Position numbers and translations under genes: made by a program. DNA of 64,000 bases from Paenibacillus piri (GTDB lineage: Bacteria > Bacillota > Bacilli > Paenibacillales > NBRC-103111), in NCBI RefSeq assembly GCF_004354045.1, contig NZ_SMRT01000010.1, positions 115,580 through 179,579 of the forward strand. The letters run 5' to 3'. Positions 35,010-43,924 of the stretch are shown piece after piece. How positions within the stretch are numbered: position 1 is the stretch's first letter; the number at the start of each line of letters is the position of its first letter. Below the pieces are notes generated by a model that did not search any database, was not told where the DNA came from, and worked only from the letters and a program-made list of their open reading frames with translations.

Positions 35010-35768
35010 TTGTTAGCGGTCGAGAGAAAAATGCGGATGGTAGAATTTGTCAGACAGAACCGAACTGCGACGATCGCCGCACTAGCCAAGGAATTTCATG
35101 TGCACGAAGCGACGATCCGGCGGGATCTGACGGAAATTGAACAAAATGGCTTACTGAAAAGAACACACGGTGGAGTCGTCATGATGGAGCAATGTAACCT
35201 TGACGAACCCCCTTTTATGGAAAGGTCCACCCAGCACTTGGACCAAAAAATGAGAATCGGAAAAATGGCTGCTAGCCTGGTTCAGGATGGAGAAAGCATA
35301 ATTATCGATTCGGGGACGACTACTCTGCACATCGCTAGAAACCTTATAAACCGCACCAATATTACGGTAGTGACGAACGATATGAATGTCGCTGCAGAAC
35401 TGCGCGATGCACCGCGAATTCAAGTTATTTTGACCGGCGGCGAGCTGTCCGGTTATTTTCTGAACGGCATGTTCACGGATCATGCATTGAGATCGTTGCA
35501 TGTAGATAAGGCGTTTATCAGTCCCAACGCTTTGCACCCTCAACACGGCTTAATGCATCCGGAAGCATGGGTGGTACCGGCCAAGCAAGCGATGATTCAG
35601 GCGGCTCGGGAAATGATTGTGGTTGCGGACAGCAGCAAAATCGGAAAGCTTTCCCTTCATTTGATGGCCCCAATTAGTTCGATCCACGCGCTGGTCACAG
35701 GGAAAGAAGCATCGGAATATGACCTCAAGCCGTTTCAAGACAACGGTATCACGGTTTATTCGGTTTAA
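35010..35768 (+). CDS. DeoR-family transcriptional regulator
   Basis: A 252-residue sugar-type DeoR repressor. It has an N-terminal HTH (RMVEFVRQNRTATIAALAKEF, VHEATIRRDLTEIEQNGLLKRTHGG), then a DeoR sensor domain with DSGTTTLHIARNL, TNDMNVAAEL, LTGGEL and ADSSKIGKLS, which bind a phosphorylated sugar. Start TTG 35010 is chosen for AAAGGAGG 6 nt upstream. It precedes an ABC importer in the same direction and probably controls it. Its GC content is like the host chromosome, whereas the importer genes are AT-rich. Confidence 0.88.
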   Translation: MLAVERKMRMVEFVRQNRTATIAALAKEFHVHEATIRRDLTEIEQNGLLKRTHGGVVMMEQCNLDEPPFMERSTQHLDQKMRIGKMAASLVQDGESIIIDSGTTTLHIARNLINRTNITVVTNDMNVAAELRDAPRIQVILTGGELSGYFLNGMFTDHALRSLHVDKAFISPNALHPQHGLMHPEAWVVPAKQAMIQAAREMIVVADSSKIGKLSLHLMAPISSIHALVTGKEASEYDLKPFQDNGITVYSV

Positions 35769-35803
35769 GAACCATGTGGGTTGTATGGCAGTGCTACAAA
35801 CAT

Positions 35804-35826
35804 TAACTATTCAAAAATAATAGTTA
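35804..35826 (+). promoter_or_regulatory. Dyad upstream of the ABC importer, possible operator
   Basis: TAACTATT (35804-35811) and AATAGTTA (35819-35826) form a perfect 8-bp dyad with a 7-nt centre, ending just before the ribosome site of the binding-protein gene. It is a candidate DeoR operator or mRNA hairpin. Confidence 0.5.
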
Positions 35827-35841
35827 TCAAGGAGAGTTATC

Positions 35842-37146
35842 ATGTTAAAAAAGTATTTTAATTTAGTACTAGGATTCGTCGCTCTAACATTAGTTTTGGT
35901 TGCATGCAATTCATTGGGATCTAGCAAATCTTCTGAAGCTAGCGGCCCTTCTAAGAAGGATCCAACCGTTATTGAATATTGGTATCCAAACGCAGAAACA
36001 CAAGGCGGAAAAACAGTTGTTGAATTGATTAACAAGTTTAACGCATCACAAGGTAAAGTTGTGGTTAAGGGCGTATACAACGCAGGGATGTACCAAGGTC
36101 TAATGAAAAACTTACAATCTGCAGTTGCTGCAGGTCAGTCTCCAGCTTTAGTACAAATTGGTTGGTCGTATAGAGAATATTTTTCTAATAATTTTAAATA
36201 TGTAGAGCCTCAAACAATTATCGATAAATATTATCCGAATGATAAAAACTTTTTAAAAGAAAAATACCTAAGTAATATTTTAGATTTAGCGGTTAACAAC
36301 AAAGGATCACAAGTAGGATTGCCATATTCACTAAGTGTTCCAGTTCTTTATTTAAACATGGATATTTTAAATAAAGCAGGTATCAATCCAGATGATTTGA
36401 AAACATGGGAAGCTGTTGCAAAGGCTTCAGAAAAAATAACTCAGGTTACTGGAAAAAAAGGGCTATATATTGCTGAGGCAGCAGATACTTGGAACGTTCA
36501 ACAAATGATGGAAAGTAACGGTGCGAAAACCCTTACTAACGGTAAAGCGTCATTTGATAGTAAAGAGGGAATCGCAACATACAAATTCTATCAAGATTTA
36601 GTTAAAGGCGGCAGTGCATTACACATTGGTATTGACCAAGGTCAACAGGCATTTGTTTCTGGAGATGTAGGTATGGCTCATTTGACAATTGGTCAAAGAA
36701 AAAATATTACCCAAAATAGCAAATTTAAAGCAATTGCAGTTCCATCCCCTACATTTGAAGGCAAGGAATTAAAAGTGCCAGCAGGGGGATCATTGTTGGC
36801 AATTACGGCTGATAAAGCAGAAGAGCAAAAAGCAGCATGGGAATTTGAGAAATTCTTATATGAATCAGATAGTGTAGCTGCTTGGACACAAGGTACAGGA
36901 TATCTTCCTGAAACAACCGATGCAACGAATAATAAAGATCTTGCAACGTTAATTGAAGAAGATAATATGATGGGCGCAGCATATTCAACATTGAAAAATC
37001 TTATTTCTTGGGCACCGTTCCCTGGAAACTCAGGTCTTCAAGCAGAGCAAATGCTGCTTGATATGAGAGATCGTATTTTAGGTGGCGGAGATGTAAGTAC
37101 GGAACTGAAAAAAACTCAAGATGCTATCAATGGATTAATAAAATAG
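35842..37146 (+). CDS. ABC importer extracellular binding protein (lipoprotein)
   Basis: A 434-residue solute-binding protein of family 1 (UgpB/MalE-like). It has a lipoprotein signal with lipobox LVAC (Cys at 22), followed by a Ser-rich linker. Typical blocks are VIEYWYPNAETQGGKTVVELINKFN, LPYSLSVPVLYLN and the SBP hinge WEFEKFLYE. Family 1 proteins bind oligosaccharides or glycerophosphodiesters. AAGGAG lies before ATG 35842. It is first of five tightly spaced genes; a strong hairpin after it would leave more binding protein than permease. AT-rich codon use marks the cluster as acquired. Confidence 0.88.
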   Translation: MLKKYFNLVLGFVALTLVLVACNSLGSSKSSEASGPSKKDPTVIEYWYPNAETQGGKTVVELINKFNASQGKVVVKGVYNAGMYQGLMKNLQSAVAAGQSPALVQIGWSYREYFSNNFKYVEPQTIIDKYYPNDKNFLKEKYLSNILDLAVNNKGSQVGLPYSLSVPVLYLNMDILNKAGINPDDLKTWEAVAKASEKITQVTGKKGLYIAEAADTWNVQQMMESNGAKTLTNGKASFDSKEGIATYKFYQDLVKGGSALHIGIDQGQQAFVSGDVGMAHLTIGQRKNITQNSKFKAIAVPSPTFEGKELKVPAGGSLLAITADKAEEQKAAWEFEKFLYESDSVAAWTQGTGYLPETTDATNNKDLATLIEEDNMMGAAYSTLKNLISWAPFPGNSGLQAEQMLLDMRDRILGGGDVSTELKKTQDAINGLIK

Positions 37147-37158
37147 GTTCATGAATGT

Positions 37159-37202
37159 AAATAGGAAAATAGGTTACAACCAGATAATCTATTTTCCTAT
37201 TT
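37159..37202 (+). terminator. Perfect 14-bp hairpin between binding protein and permease
   Basis: AAATAGGAAAATAG (37159-37172) pairs exactly with CTATTTTCCTATTT (37189-37202). Placed between the first and second genes, it probably acts as a partial terminator or 3' stabiliser. Confidence 0.8.
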
Positions 37203-37232
37203 TAAACGTTGTGCATAATATTGGAGGACAAT

Positions 37233-38123
37233 ATGTTAGTTTATTTTAAGAAGATACAATGGAAAACAATACTTCTTTTATCACCTTCAATAGTGATTCT
37301 TAGCCTATTTGTACTTTGGCCGACTATATACACACTGTACTTAAGTTTCTTTGATTGGAATATGATAGCACCTACTAAGAACTTTGTTGGGTTAGCCAAT
37401 TATACTGATGTTTTAACGAACCCCAATACCTATAAAGTATTGGTGAATACTTTTTGGTATATTGTTATTTTGTTAATTTTAAATTTTGTTGTGCCTTACA
37501 TTTTTGCTTTCGTACTTCATTTATTAATACGAAACTTTAAAAATTTCTTTAAGTCAGCATTTTTCCTTCCATCTTTTATATCATTAGTGGTGGGATCAAT
37601 TTTGGCAACATGGATACTAAATCCTATTTCCGGGCCATTAGCACGAATTGCTCAATCTATCGGTTTGTCAATACCAAATTGGAGCCAGACGCAAGGTTTA
37701 GTTATTGTCGTAATTAGCTTAGTTGTGACCTGGAAAGTATTTGGATATAATTTTATAACCTTATATGCAGCGATATCAGGTATTTCAAATGAAGTTATCG
37801 AAGCGGCAAAGCTTGATAATATTCCAAGCTGGAGAATCTTAAAAGATATTGTAATGCCAATGAGCAGTTCAACAGGTGTGTATATCCTCATTATGACGAT
37901 CGTCACAGGTTTACAGTATGTTTATTCGCCAGTAAAAGTAATAACTCAGGGGGGCCCTGATTCGGCAAGTTCAAACTTGATTTATCAGTCGTATCATCTG
38001 GCATTTGATATTTATAGCACTGGGACTTCTGCAGCATTTTCAATTCTAACATTAGGTTTGTTTGTGCTGCTTCTATTTTTAGAGTTTTGGTTTGTAGAAA
38101 GAAGGGTCCACTATGAAAATTGA
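37233..38123 (+). CDS. ABC importer permease (MalF/UgpA-like)
   Basis: A 296-residue inner-membrane permease with six hydrophobic helices and the EAA loop EAAKLDNIPSWRILKDIVMPMSSS that docks on the ATPase. Family role: one half of the transmembrane channel for sugars or glycerophosphodiesters. Start ATG 37233 has GGAGGAC at 4-5 nt; the frame open from 37209 lacks one. It overlaps the next permease gene by 11 nt. Confidence 0.9.
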   Translation: MLVYFKKIQWKTILLLSPSIVILSLFVLWPTIYTLYLSFFDWNMIAPTKNFVGLANYTDVLTNPNTYKVLVNTFWYIVILLILNFVVPYIFAFVLHLLIRNFKNFFKSAFFLPSFISLVVGSILATWILNPISGPLARIAQSIGLSIPNWSQTQGLVIVVISLVVTWKVFGYNFITLYAAISGISNEVIEAAKLDNIPSWRILKDIVMPMSSSTGVYILIMTIVTGLQYVYSPVKVITQGGPDSASSNLIYQSYHLAFDIYSTGTSAAFSILTLGLFVLLLFLEFWFVERRVHYEN

Positions 38124-38940
38124 GGGTAGATTATCTTCAGTTATTTGGAAATGGTTATTTATAGTAGTTGTTATTATTTGGATTATGCCAATTATATTTG
38201 CATTGGGAACATCGTTTAGAACATTACAGGATGTATATAATAATGTGCTGGCTATATTTCCCACTTCACTAACTTTTGAAAACTACAGTCAATTATATGA
38301 GCAATTACCGTTGTTCAAAATTATCATGAATAACTTTACCATTGCGACAACTGTGACGATTTTAAAATTAGTAACATCGTTCTTAGCAGCCTATGCTTTT
38401 GTTTACTTTAGTTTTAATACAAAGAAACCTCTGTATTTTATATTAATTACAACGATTTTTATTCCATTTACTGTAACGATGGTTCCAAACTATTTAATGC
38501 TCTCTAAAGTTGGATTAACGGATAATACCTTAGGTGTTATTTTGCCTCAAATTGCAGATGCAGCGGGGATTTTTTTGTTAACTCAAGTTATGAGATCTAT
38601 TCCTTATTCATTAATAGAATCTGCAAAGCTTGATGAGATTAGTAATTATAGAATTATGAAAGATATTGTTTTACCTCTAATACAACCACAAATGACATCA
38701 GTAGGAATTTGGTTTTTCGTAAATTCTTGGAATGAATTTGTATGGCCTTCATTGATTTTAAAATCAAAAGAAACTTATACTTTGCCATTAGCACTACAGA
38801 TGTATATAAGCTCAGAAGGTGGCACGAATTTTGCGGTAGCCATGGCTGTGTCAGTGATTACAATGTCAATTCCACTATTACTTTATCTGATTTTCCAAAA
38901 ATACATTATTGGAACATTTACTTCATCGGGAATAAAATAG
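38113..38940 (+). CDS. ABC importer permease (MalG/UgpE-like)
   Basis: A 275-residue permease with six helices and the EAA-type loop ESAKLDEISNYRIMKDIVLPLIQP. It is the second half of the channel with the preceding gene and ends in the usual YIIGTFTSSGIK. The start overlaps the upstream gene, and the ATPase follows after 12 nt. Confidence 0.9.
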   Translation: MKIEGRLSSVIWKWLFIVVVIIWIMPIIFALGTSFRTLQDVYNNVLAIFPTSLTFENYSQLYEQLPLFKIIMNNFTIATTVTILKLVTSFLAAYAFVYFSFNTKKPLYFILITTIFIPFTVTMVPNYLMLSKVGLTDNTLGVILPQIADAAGIFLLTQVMRSIPYSLIESAKLDEISNYRIMKDIVLPLIQPQMTSVGIWFFVNSWNEFVWPSLILKSKETYTLPLALQMYISSEGGTNFAVAMAVSVITMSIPLLLYLIFQKYIIGTFTSSGIK

Positions 38941-38952
38941 GAGGAATAAATA

Positions 38953-40086
38953 GTGGCAAATATTAGGTTTGAAAATGTAAGAAAATTATACGGAGATCAT
39001 GTAATTATTGACAATTTGAATTTTGAAATTCATTCGGGTGAACGTTTAGTGCTGTTAGGTCCGTCAGGTTGTGGAAAATCAACAATTTTAAGAATGATTG
39101 CTGGTCTAGAAAATGTTACTGAAGGTCATCTTTACATGAGAAATGAGCGGGTAAATGATATTCCACCTGGTAAACGTAATGTTGGAATGGTTTTTCAAAA
39201 TTACGCACTATATCCTCATATGACTGTTAAAGAAAATATTACGTATGGTCTTAAAGTAAAGAAAGTACCCACAAATGAAATTGAAAAAAGACTGGATGCA
39301 GCAGCTGATTTTCTTCAATTAAAACCGTATTATGACAGAAAGCCAAGTGAACTTTCTGGTGGTCAAAGACAAAGGGTTGCCTTGGCAAGATCTACTGTAA
39401 AGAATAGTGATTATTTTTTACTAGATGAACCACTTTCTAACTTAGATGCCCAATTGAGAATTTCAGCTCGGACAGCACTTATGGATATTCATAATCAATA
39501 TAAACAAACAATGGTTTATGTTACACATGATCAAATTGAGGCGATGACGTTTGGTACCAGAATTGCCTTATTAAATAAAGGGGTATTACAAATGCTTGAT
39601 ACTCCAGAAAATGTTTACCATCGTCCTGCTAATATATTCACTGCTAAATTTATTGGAAATCCACCTGCGAATATTTTAGAAAATGTAGAATATACAAATG
39701 GAATTCTACAAATTGGAAAGCAGTCTATACAGCTAAGTGATTATTGGAAGAATTATGTTGAAAAAAGGGATCGCAATCAATTAGTTTTAGGCATCCGACC
39801 TGAACATCTTCAATTATCAAAAACACCTATCGAAGGAAGTATACGTGCAAAAGTAAAACATTCAGAAAACCAAGGAAGTAATTTTGCAATTCATTTAGAT
39901 GTAGAAGGTGTAAATGCGATTGCGATAGAGGCCTCTAATGTTTTTAAAGACGGTGAAGAAGTGTTCGTAAATATAACGATGGATCAAATTCATTTCTTCG
40001 ACAAAGAAACAGAAAACAATATTGGTTATCCGGAAAATATCATTTTGAAAAAATCCCAGTTATCAAATAGGAGGACAAACCCATGA
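38953..40086 (+). CDS. ABC importer ATPase (MalK/UgpC-like)
   Basis: A 377-residue ATPase with Walker A GPSGCGKST, signature LSGGQRQRVALAR, Walker B YFLLDEPLSNLDA and switch His in YVTHDQIEA. A C-terminal TOBE region (LVLGIRPEHLQL) completes the CUT1-type architecture. Start GTG 38953 follows AGGAGG. It overlaps the phosphodiesterase gene by 4 nt (ATGA). Many Firmicute CUT1 importers borrow a shared ATPase; here a dedicated one is encoded. Confidence 0.92.
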   Translation: MANIRFENVRKLYGDHVIIDNLNFEIHSGERLVLLGPSGCGKSTILRMIAGLENVTEGHLYMRNERVNDIPPGKRNVGMVFQNYALYPHMTVKENITYGLKVKKVPTNEIEKRLDAAADFLQLKPYYDRKPSELSGGQRQRVALARSTVKNSDYFLLDEPLSNLDAQLRISARTALMDIHNQYKQTMVYVTHDQIEAMTFGTRIALLNKGVLQMLDTPENVYHRPANIFTAKFIGNPPANILENVEYTNGILQIGKQSIQLSDYWKNYVEKRDRNQLVLGIRPEHLQLSKTPIEGSIRAKVKHSENQGSNFAIHLDVEGVNAIAIEASNVFKDGEEVFVNITMDQIHFFDKETENNIGYPENIILKKSQLSNRRTNP

Positions 40087-40913
40087 ATCAAATATCATTT
40101 ATTCAATTATCCGATACTCATTTAAGAAATAACTATATCAATGATCCACTGGAAGAAGTTTTTAAGGAAGTTAAAAATCCAGCAGAAAATTTAGTAGATG
40201 TACTAAAAAATATTGATTTTGGAGAAATAGATTTTATTACAATAACGGGTGATCTTGTACATGATGGAAGTGCGGAAGACTATAAAAACTTAAAATTGTT
40301 AGTGGAAGGCAATATTCCGCCTGGTTTTCCAGTCTATTATTGTTTGGGGAATCATGATGATAAAAAAAGCTTCTATCAAGGCTTTTATCAAATCGAAAAT
40401 AAATCAACTTCATTAGATTATGTGGAAGAGATTAACGGATATCGACTAATTTTCTTAGATACATCCGTTGAAGATTTACATGAGGGATATTTATCAGATG
40501 CACAGTTAGACTGGCTAGAGGCCATATTAAAAGAAAAATCAGAAGCTGGATCACTATTATTTATGCATCACCCATTAGTCTGGAATGGTGATAAAACAAC
40601 AGAAGTGTCTGATAGATTAATTGATATTCTTATAAAGAGTGACATTATTAGCATTCATAGTGGACATCTCCATACCTCAGGCATCAATCATATAGGGAAT
40701 ATACCGCAATTTTCAATTGAAAGTCTTGCATTTGGTGTGCAGCATTCAAAAGAAATGGTGTATTATTCAAACCGAAATTCTTACAATTATTATTCAATTC
40801 GTGACCGAGAAATTTTTTCAAATACGATTTATGTAAATCCTAAAGAGAAAGTGATTTGGGCTCTAACTCATGAAGAAAATGAAAGACTTACCATTGAACA
40901 TTATGGACACTAA
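40083..40913 (+). CDS. Calcineurin-like phosphodiesterase (Icc/GpdQ-like)
   Basis: A 276-residue metallophosphoesterase with all motifs: QLSDTHLR, ITGDLVHDG, YCLGNHDD, LFMHHPLV and SIHSGHLHTSG. This order is shared by cyclic-nucleotide (CpdA/Icc) and glycerophosphodiester (GpdQ) enzymes. There is no signal peptide, so it acts in the cytoplasm. Translationally coupled to a UgpC-like ATPase, it most likely hydrolyses the imported phosphodiester. Substrate cannot be fixed from sequence. Confidence 0.85.
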   Translation: MNQISFIQLSDTHLRNNYINDPLEEVFKEVKNPAENLVDVLKNIDFGEIDFITITGDLVHDGSAEDYKNLKLLVEGNIPPGFPVYYCLGNHDDKKSFYQGFYQIENKSTSLDYVEEINGYRLIFLDTSVEDLHEGYLSDAQLDWLEAILKEKSEAGSLLFMHHPLVWNGDKTTEVSDRLIDILIKSDIISIHSGHLHTSGINHIGNIPQFSIESLAFGVQHSKEMVYYSNRNSYNYYSIRDREIFSNTIYVNPKEKVIWALTHEENERLTIEHYGH

Positions 40914-40926
40914 TCATTAATTTATT

Positions 40927-41244
40927 GCAGGTAAAACGACGATGATTCGGCGGTTCAAGTGCTGGGTTCAAGTGCTGGATCCGACGAAGTACAAGGTGCT
41001 TTACTTGTCGGACTCCAAGCTGACGCCGCGCCATTTCTACAAGGGATTGCTGGAGCAGCTCGGCTGCGAATCCAAGTTTTATCGCGGTGACGCTAAACGC
41101 CAACTGCATCGCGAAATCGAGCTCATGCGCGGCATTCATCGGCTTCAGCCGGTTGTCGTTGTCGACGAAGCGCATCTGCTGGATCGTGAAATGCTGGAGG
41201 AAATTCGTTTCCTGCTCAACTTCAAGATGGATGCACAAAGCCTC
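40927..41244 (+). pseudogene. Truncated ExeA/TnsC-like AAA ATPase of a transposon
   Basis: About 105 codons of an AAA_22 ATPase. It has the end of Walker A (AGKTTMIRRFK), YKVLYLSDSKLTPRHFYKGLL and Walker B PVVVVDEAHLLDREMLEEIRFLLNFKMDA. Both ends are missing: 40 codons or more before Walker A, and everything after sensor 1. A 13-bp direct duplication (GGTTCAAGTGCTG, twice) lies just after Walker A. Such ATPases accompany DDE transposases. The frame runs on into the resistance gene by chance. GC is high here against AT-rich sequence on both sides. Confidence 0.7.
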
Positions 41245-41296
41245 GTTCCGCCGAGTATGGGTTCAAGATATCAAGAAAAATTGAATGAAATCATAC

Positions 41297-41325
41297 TTTA
41301 CACAAAACAATCCGAACTTTATGTT
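41297..41325 (+). promoter_or_regulatory. Promoter of the aminoglycoside phosphotransferase
   Basis: TTTACA (41297-41302) and TATGTT (41320-41325) with a 17-bp spacer, 39 nt before the start codon and beyond the transposon fragment. Confidence 0.6.
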
Positions 41326-41364
41326 AAGATTTTGCTAAGGAATTGTACGAGGAGGGGGAATTAT

Positions 41365-42096
41365 ATGGAACGAACGGAAGTCTCCTTTGATATTGAGACC
41401 ATACCGCTAACCATTAGGCAGTATATAAAAGGGGCAACAATTTATGATAGTAGTTGTTCCGAAAATGCAAAGACACTTTTTGTTTCGGGTGAAGAACGTG
41501 CTTTTCTAAAGATAAGCAAAAGAGGTTCGCTTGAACGTGAATACAAAATGACAAAATTTTTACATAAACATAACGTCGCACCGAATGCCATAGCCTATGA
41601 ATCAGGATTAGATTATGACTATTTATTTACAGAAGCAGTAAGTGGTGAAAATGGAACGGCAGTGCCACACATTGAGAATCCTAGTAAATTAGCATGTGTA
41701 TTTGGCGAATATCTAAAAATGTTGCACTCACTACCTACAGAGGGCTGTCCATATGGCAATAGAACTAATGAATTGTTGAATGAAGCACATATTAAGGGGA
41801 TAGACCTTAGTATTATGAATGAGTACAACTATTCAGCTATTGACAATGTGATAATACATGGTGATTACTGCTTACCTAATATCTTAATGGATAACTTTTC
41901 ATTCAAAGGTTTTATTGATTTAGGATATGGTGGAGTAGGCGACAGACATTACGATATCTATTGGGGAATATGGACACTAAATTATAATTTGAAGACTGAT
42001 AAATACAAAGATATATTTTTAGATGCTTATGGAAGAAATGATATTAACGATGACGGACTGAATTATTTTACAAAACTGATTAAGTTGACGGATTAA
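41365..42096 (+). CDS. Aminoglycoside O-phosphotransferase, APH(3')-like
   Basis: A 243-residue kinase of the APH(3') kind. The catalytic loop VIIHGDYCLPNILMDN (HGDxxxxN) and metal motif GFIDLGYGGVGDRHYDIYWG are those of kanamycin/neomycin kinases, which phosphorylate the 3'-OH using ATP. Length is close to family (about 250). Start ATG 41365 follows GAGGAGGGGG. The gene is AT-rich and sits next to a transposon ATPase fragment, so acquisition is likely. Whether it confers resistance or is silent cannot be read. Confidence 0.87.
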   Translation: MERTEVSFDIETIPLTIRQYIKGATIYDSSCSENAKTLFVSGEERAFLKISKRGSLEREYKMTKFLHKHNVAPNAIAYESGLDYDYLFTEAVSGENGTAVPHIENPSKLACVFGEYLKMLHSLPTEGCPYGNRTNELLNEAHIKGIDLSIMNEYNYSAIDNVIIHGDYCLPNILMDNFSFKGFIDLGYGGVGDRHYDIYWGIWTLNYNLKTDKYKDIFLDAYGRNDINDDGLNYFTKLIKLTD

Positions 42097-42114
42097 AATC
42101 ATTCATTCAACAAA

Positions 42115-42139
42115 AAAGAGGGGTTCGCCGCCCCTCTTT
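42115..42139. terminator. Terminator after the APH gene
   Basis: AAAGAGGGG (42115-42123) pairs with CCCCTCTTT (42131-42139), loop of 7, flanked by A- and T-rich runs. It can serve both the APH gene (+) and the RlmD fragment (-). Confidence 0.85.
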
Positions 42140-42165
42140 GCTATTTTCGCCAATACATCTCCGAT

Positions 42166-42531
42166 TTAATTGTCCTTCCGCACTAACAGTGAACAGCACT
42201 CCACATGTGTCGTATGCGGAAACATATCCACCGGCTGAACCGTGACGGTGGTGTAGCCGCCGTCCTCGAGGACGCGGAGATCGCGGGCTAGTGTCGATGG
42301 GTTGCACGACACGTAGACGACGCGATCGGGGCGCATCTCGAGGATGGTCTCGAGCAGCGCCGCGTCGCAGCCTTTGCGCGGCGGGTCGACGACGATGACG
42401 TCGGGCGACACGCCTTCGGCTTGCCAGTGCGGGAGGACGACTTCGGCTGCGCCGACAGCGAATTCGGCGTTGTGGATGTTATTCAATAATGCATTGCGCT
42501 TAGAGTCCTCAACGTCCAAATCCAAGTCCAA
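42166..42531 (-). pseudogene. C-terminal fragment of an RlmD-like 23S rRNA methyltransferase
   Basis: About 115 codons matching the end of the intact gene at 50991-52631. The shared part runs from DVIVVDPPRKGCDAALLE through the catalytic VVYVSCNPSTLARDL to MFPHTTHVEC. The last 200 or so bp are nearly identical to that gene (roughly eight differences by eye), while the part before DVIVV differs strongly. It lacks the TRAM, Fe-S and SAM-binding parts. The first codons (MDLDLDVED) are not homologous, so there is no real start. Confidence 0.8.
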
Positions 42532-42780
42532 AACGACTGAAACCTCGATTTTGTCCCTGGGCTATTTCTAAAGTCGTTGCCGTCCGCCGTGAACGTCATA
42601 AACCGCGCAATGTGTTGAATACAAAGGAGGGTGATTGGTACGTTTCTGAGGTGCCTTGCAGCATGCCTTCGATCTGGTCCGGAATCATTTATTCGGACAG
42701 TTGGATGAAGACATCGCGAAATCTGCAATAACCATCGAAGAACGGCCGGATTACCTTGAGATGTTCTACACAACCGTTAA
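42532..42780. other. Junction stretch with gene debris
   Basis: The plus-strand frame ending at 42783 reads ALQHAFDLVRNHLFGQLDED then IAKSAITIEERPDYLEMFYT. It looks like the end of a real gene but has no start and no family I know. An AAAGGAGGGTG site lies at about 42623. It is probably a scar of insertion or deletion next to the RlmD fragment. Confidence 0.4.
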
Positions 42781-43176
42781 TTAGATCAGGTTAATCTGCC
42801 ATGAAATTCCGTAACGGTCATTCAGCCAACCGAATTTTTTACTGAACCCATAATTGCCCAATGGCATCAGAGCTTGTCTATCTTCTTTAAGTTTCTCATA
42901 GAGCGCCTTGATTTCTTCCTCAGTACTGCAAGCAACATAGATTGAGAACGAAGGTGTAAAGGTAAATTTATGTTTGACATTACTGTCAATGCACATAAAT
43001 TCTTGCCCTTTTAATGTAAAAGTAGCCTGCATCACGGTCCCTTCTTCTCCGGCTTCATTCGCTCCATACCGAACAATGCTTGTAATTTCAGAATCCTCGA
43101 TGAGTAATGTGTAAAAGTTCATCGCTTCTTCTGCTTTGCCATCTTGAAACATTAAGAAAGGTATCACCTTATCCAT
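42781..43176 (-). CDS. VOC-superfamily protein (PhnB-like)
   Basis: A 131-residue glyoxalase-fold protein: MDKVIPFLMFQDGKAEEAMNFY at the start, MQATFTLKGQEFMCIDS in the middle, and the closing GWLNDRYGISWQINL typical of the branch once called 3-demethylubiquinone methyltransferase-like. Function unassigned. ATG 43176 has AAAGGAGG at 9 nt, so the longer frame to 43329 is rejected. Last gene of the SRPBCC-ArsR-DUF998-VOC run. Confidence 0.85.
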   Translation of the reverse strand: MDKVIPFLMFQDGKAEEAMNFYTLLIEDSEITSIVRYGANEAGEEGTVMQATFTLKGQEFMCIDSNVKHKFTFTPSFSIYVACSTEEEIKALYEKLKEDRQALMPLGNYGFSKKFGWLNDRYGISWQINLI

Positions 43177-43205
43177 AGTAAATCTTCCTCCTTTTATACT
43201 TCGAT

Positions 43206-43793
43206 TCAAAATTGCATCGATTCCACAATTACACATGCTACTGAAGTCCATGCTGCACCCATGTCCGCAATGTTTGCAACAATCGCAACAAAAAAGTAGC
43301 TTCCTGTACAGGCCGAAAAGGCAGCCCATCCGCGCAGTTTGGCGGCTGCAAAATACCGAGCGTATATGAAGCTTGCAATGATCAAAGCCAAAAAACCAAG
43401 CTGGCCAAATATAAAGTGGAGCATACTGTGCCAGCTTATCGTCTCCGGATATACATCAGGTGTGCCAGGCGGAAATCCTAGCGACGGGTCGGTGACGAAT
43501 ATGCCGCCGCCGATCACGCAAACGCCATAGACGCCAATGAACAGCGCACCGCGCCTTCAGCGCTTGTCCCCCTTGACCGTCCGACGCAGCCCAATCGCGC
43601 CAATTACCACTAAGAAACCGGTCAAAATGAATTTGGTTATTTGGATCCATCCAAGATCGCCTGTGCTCATAAGGCTTAGTGGATGTCGGGTCATATCGAA
43701 GCCTTCTCGGGTCAAGATCTGGGCCAAGCCGACGATGATATAAATCGGCCCGGCAATGGCGGCGCACACAAGTAACCTTTTGTTCAGCGTCAT
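43206..43793 (-). pseudogene. DUF998-like membrane protein with one in-frame stop
   Basis: The frame from ATG 43793 (MTLNKRLLVCAAIAGPIYII) is interrupted by TGA at 43557-43559 and continues in the same frame to 43206 (ALFIGVYGVCVIGGGIFVTD, GFPPGTPDVYPETISWHSML). Without the stop it would be 195 residues with about six helices, as in DUF998. The TGA follows VKGDKR where TGG (Trp) would fit. It could be a recent nonsense change or a base-call error. GGAGATG precedes the start. Gene order suggests co-transcription with ArsR. Confidence 0.75.
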
Positions 43794-43924
43794 TAGCTAC
43801 ATCTCCTCTTACACTCGACTACTGAAGCCGATTCAGGTTCCGATAGTTTTGCCGCAGTCGTATTTGAGTTGCCTTGTGATCCCGGACTTGTAGACCACGA
43901 TTCCGTCAGAAAGTCGGCGAACCT

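Noticed and set aside
40942..41364. Fusion of the transposon ATPase to the phosphotransferase as one 384-residue protein
   Set aside because: The linker is non-coding in character and the phosphotransferase has its own promoter, ribosome site and start.
42483..42773. 96-codon minus-strand frame upstream of the RlmD fragment
   Set aside because: Composition and lack of motifs suggest a shadow; the plus strand frame there looks more protein-like.
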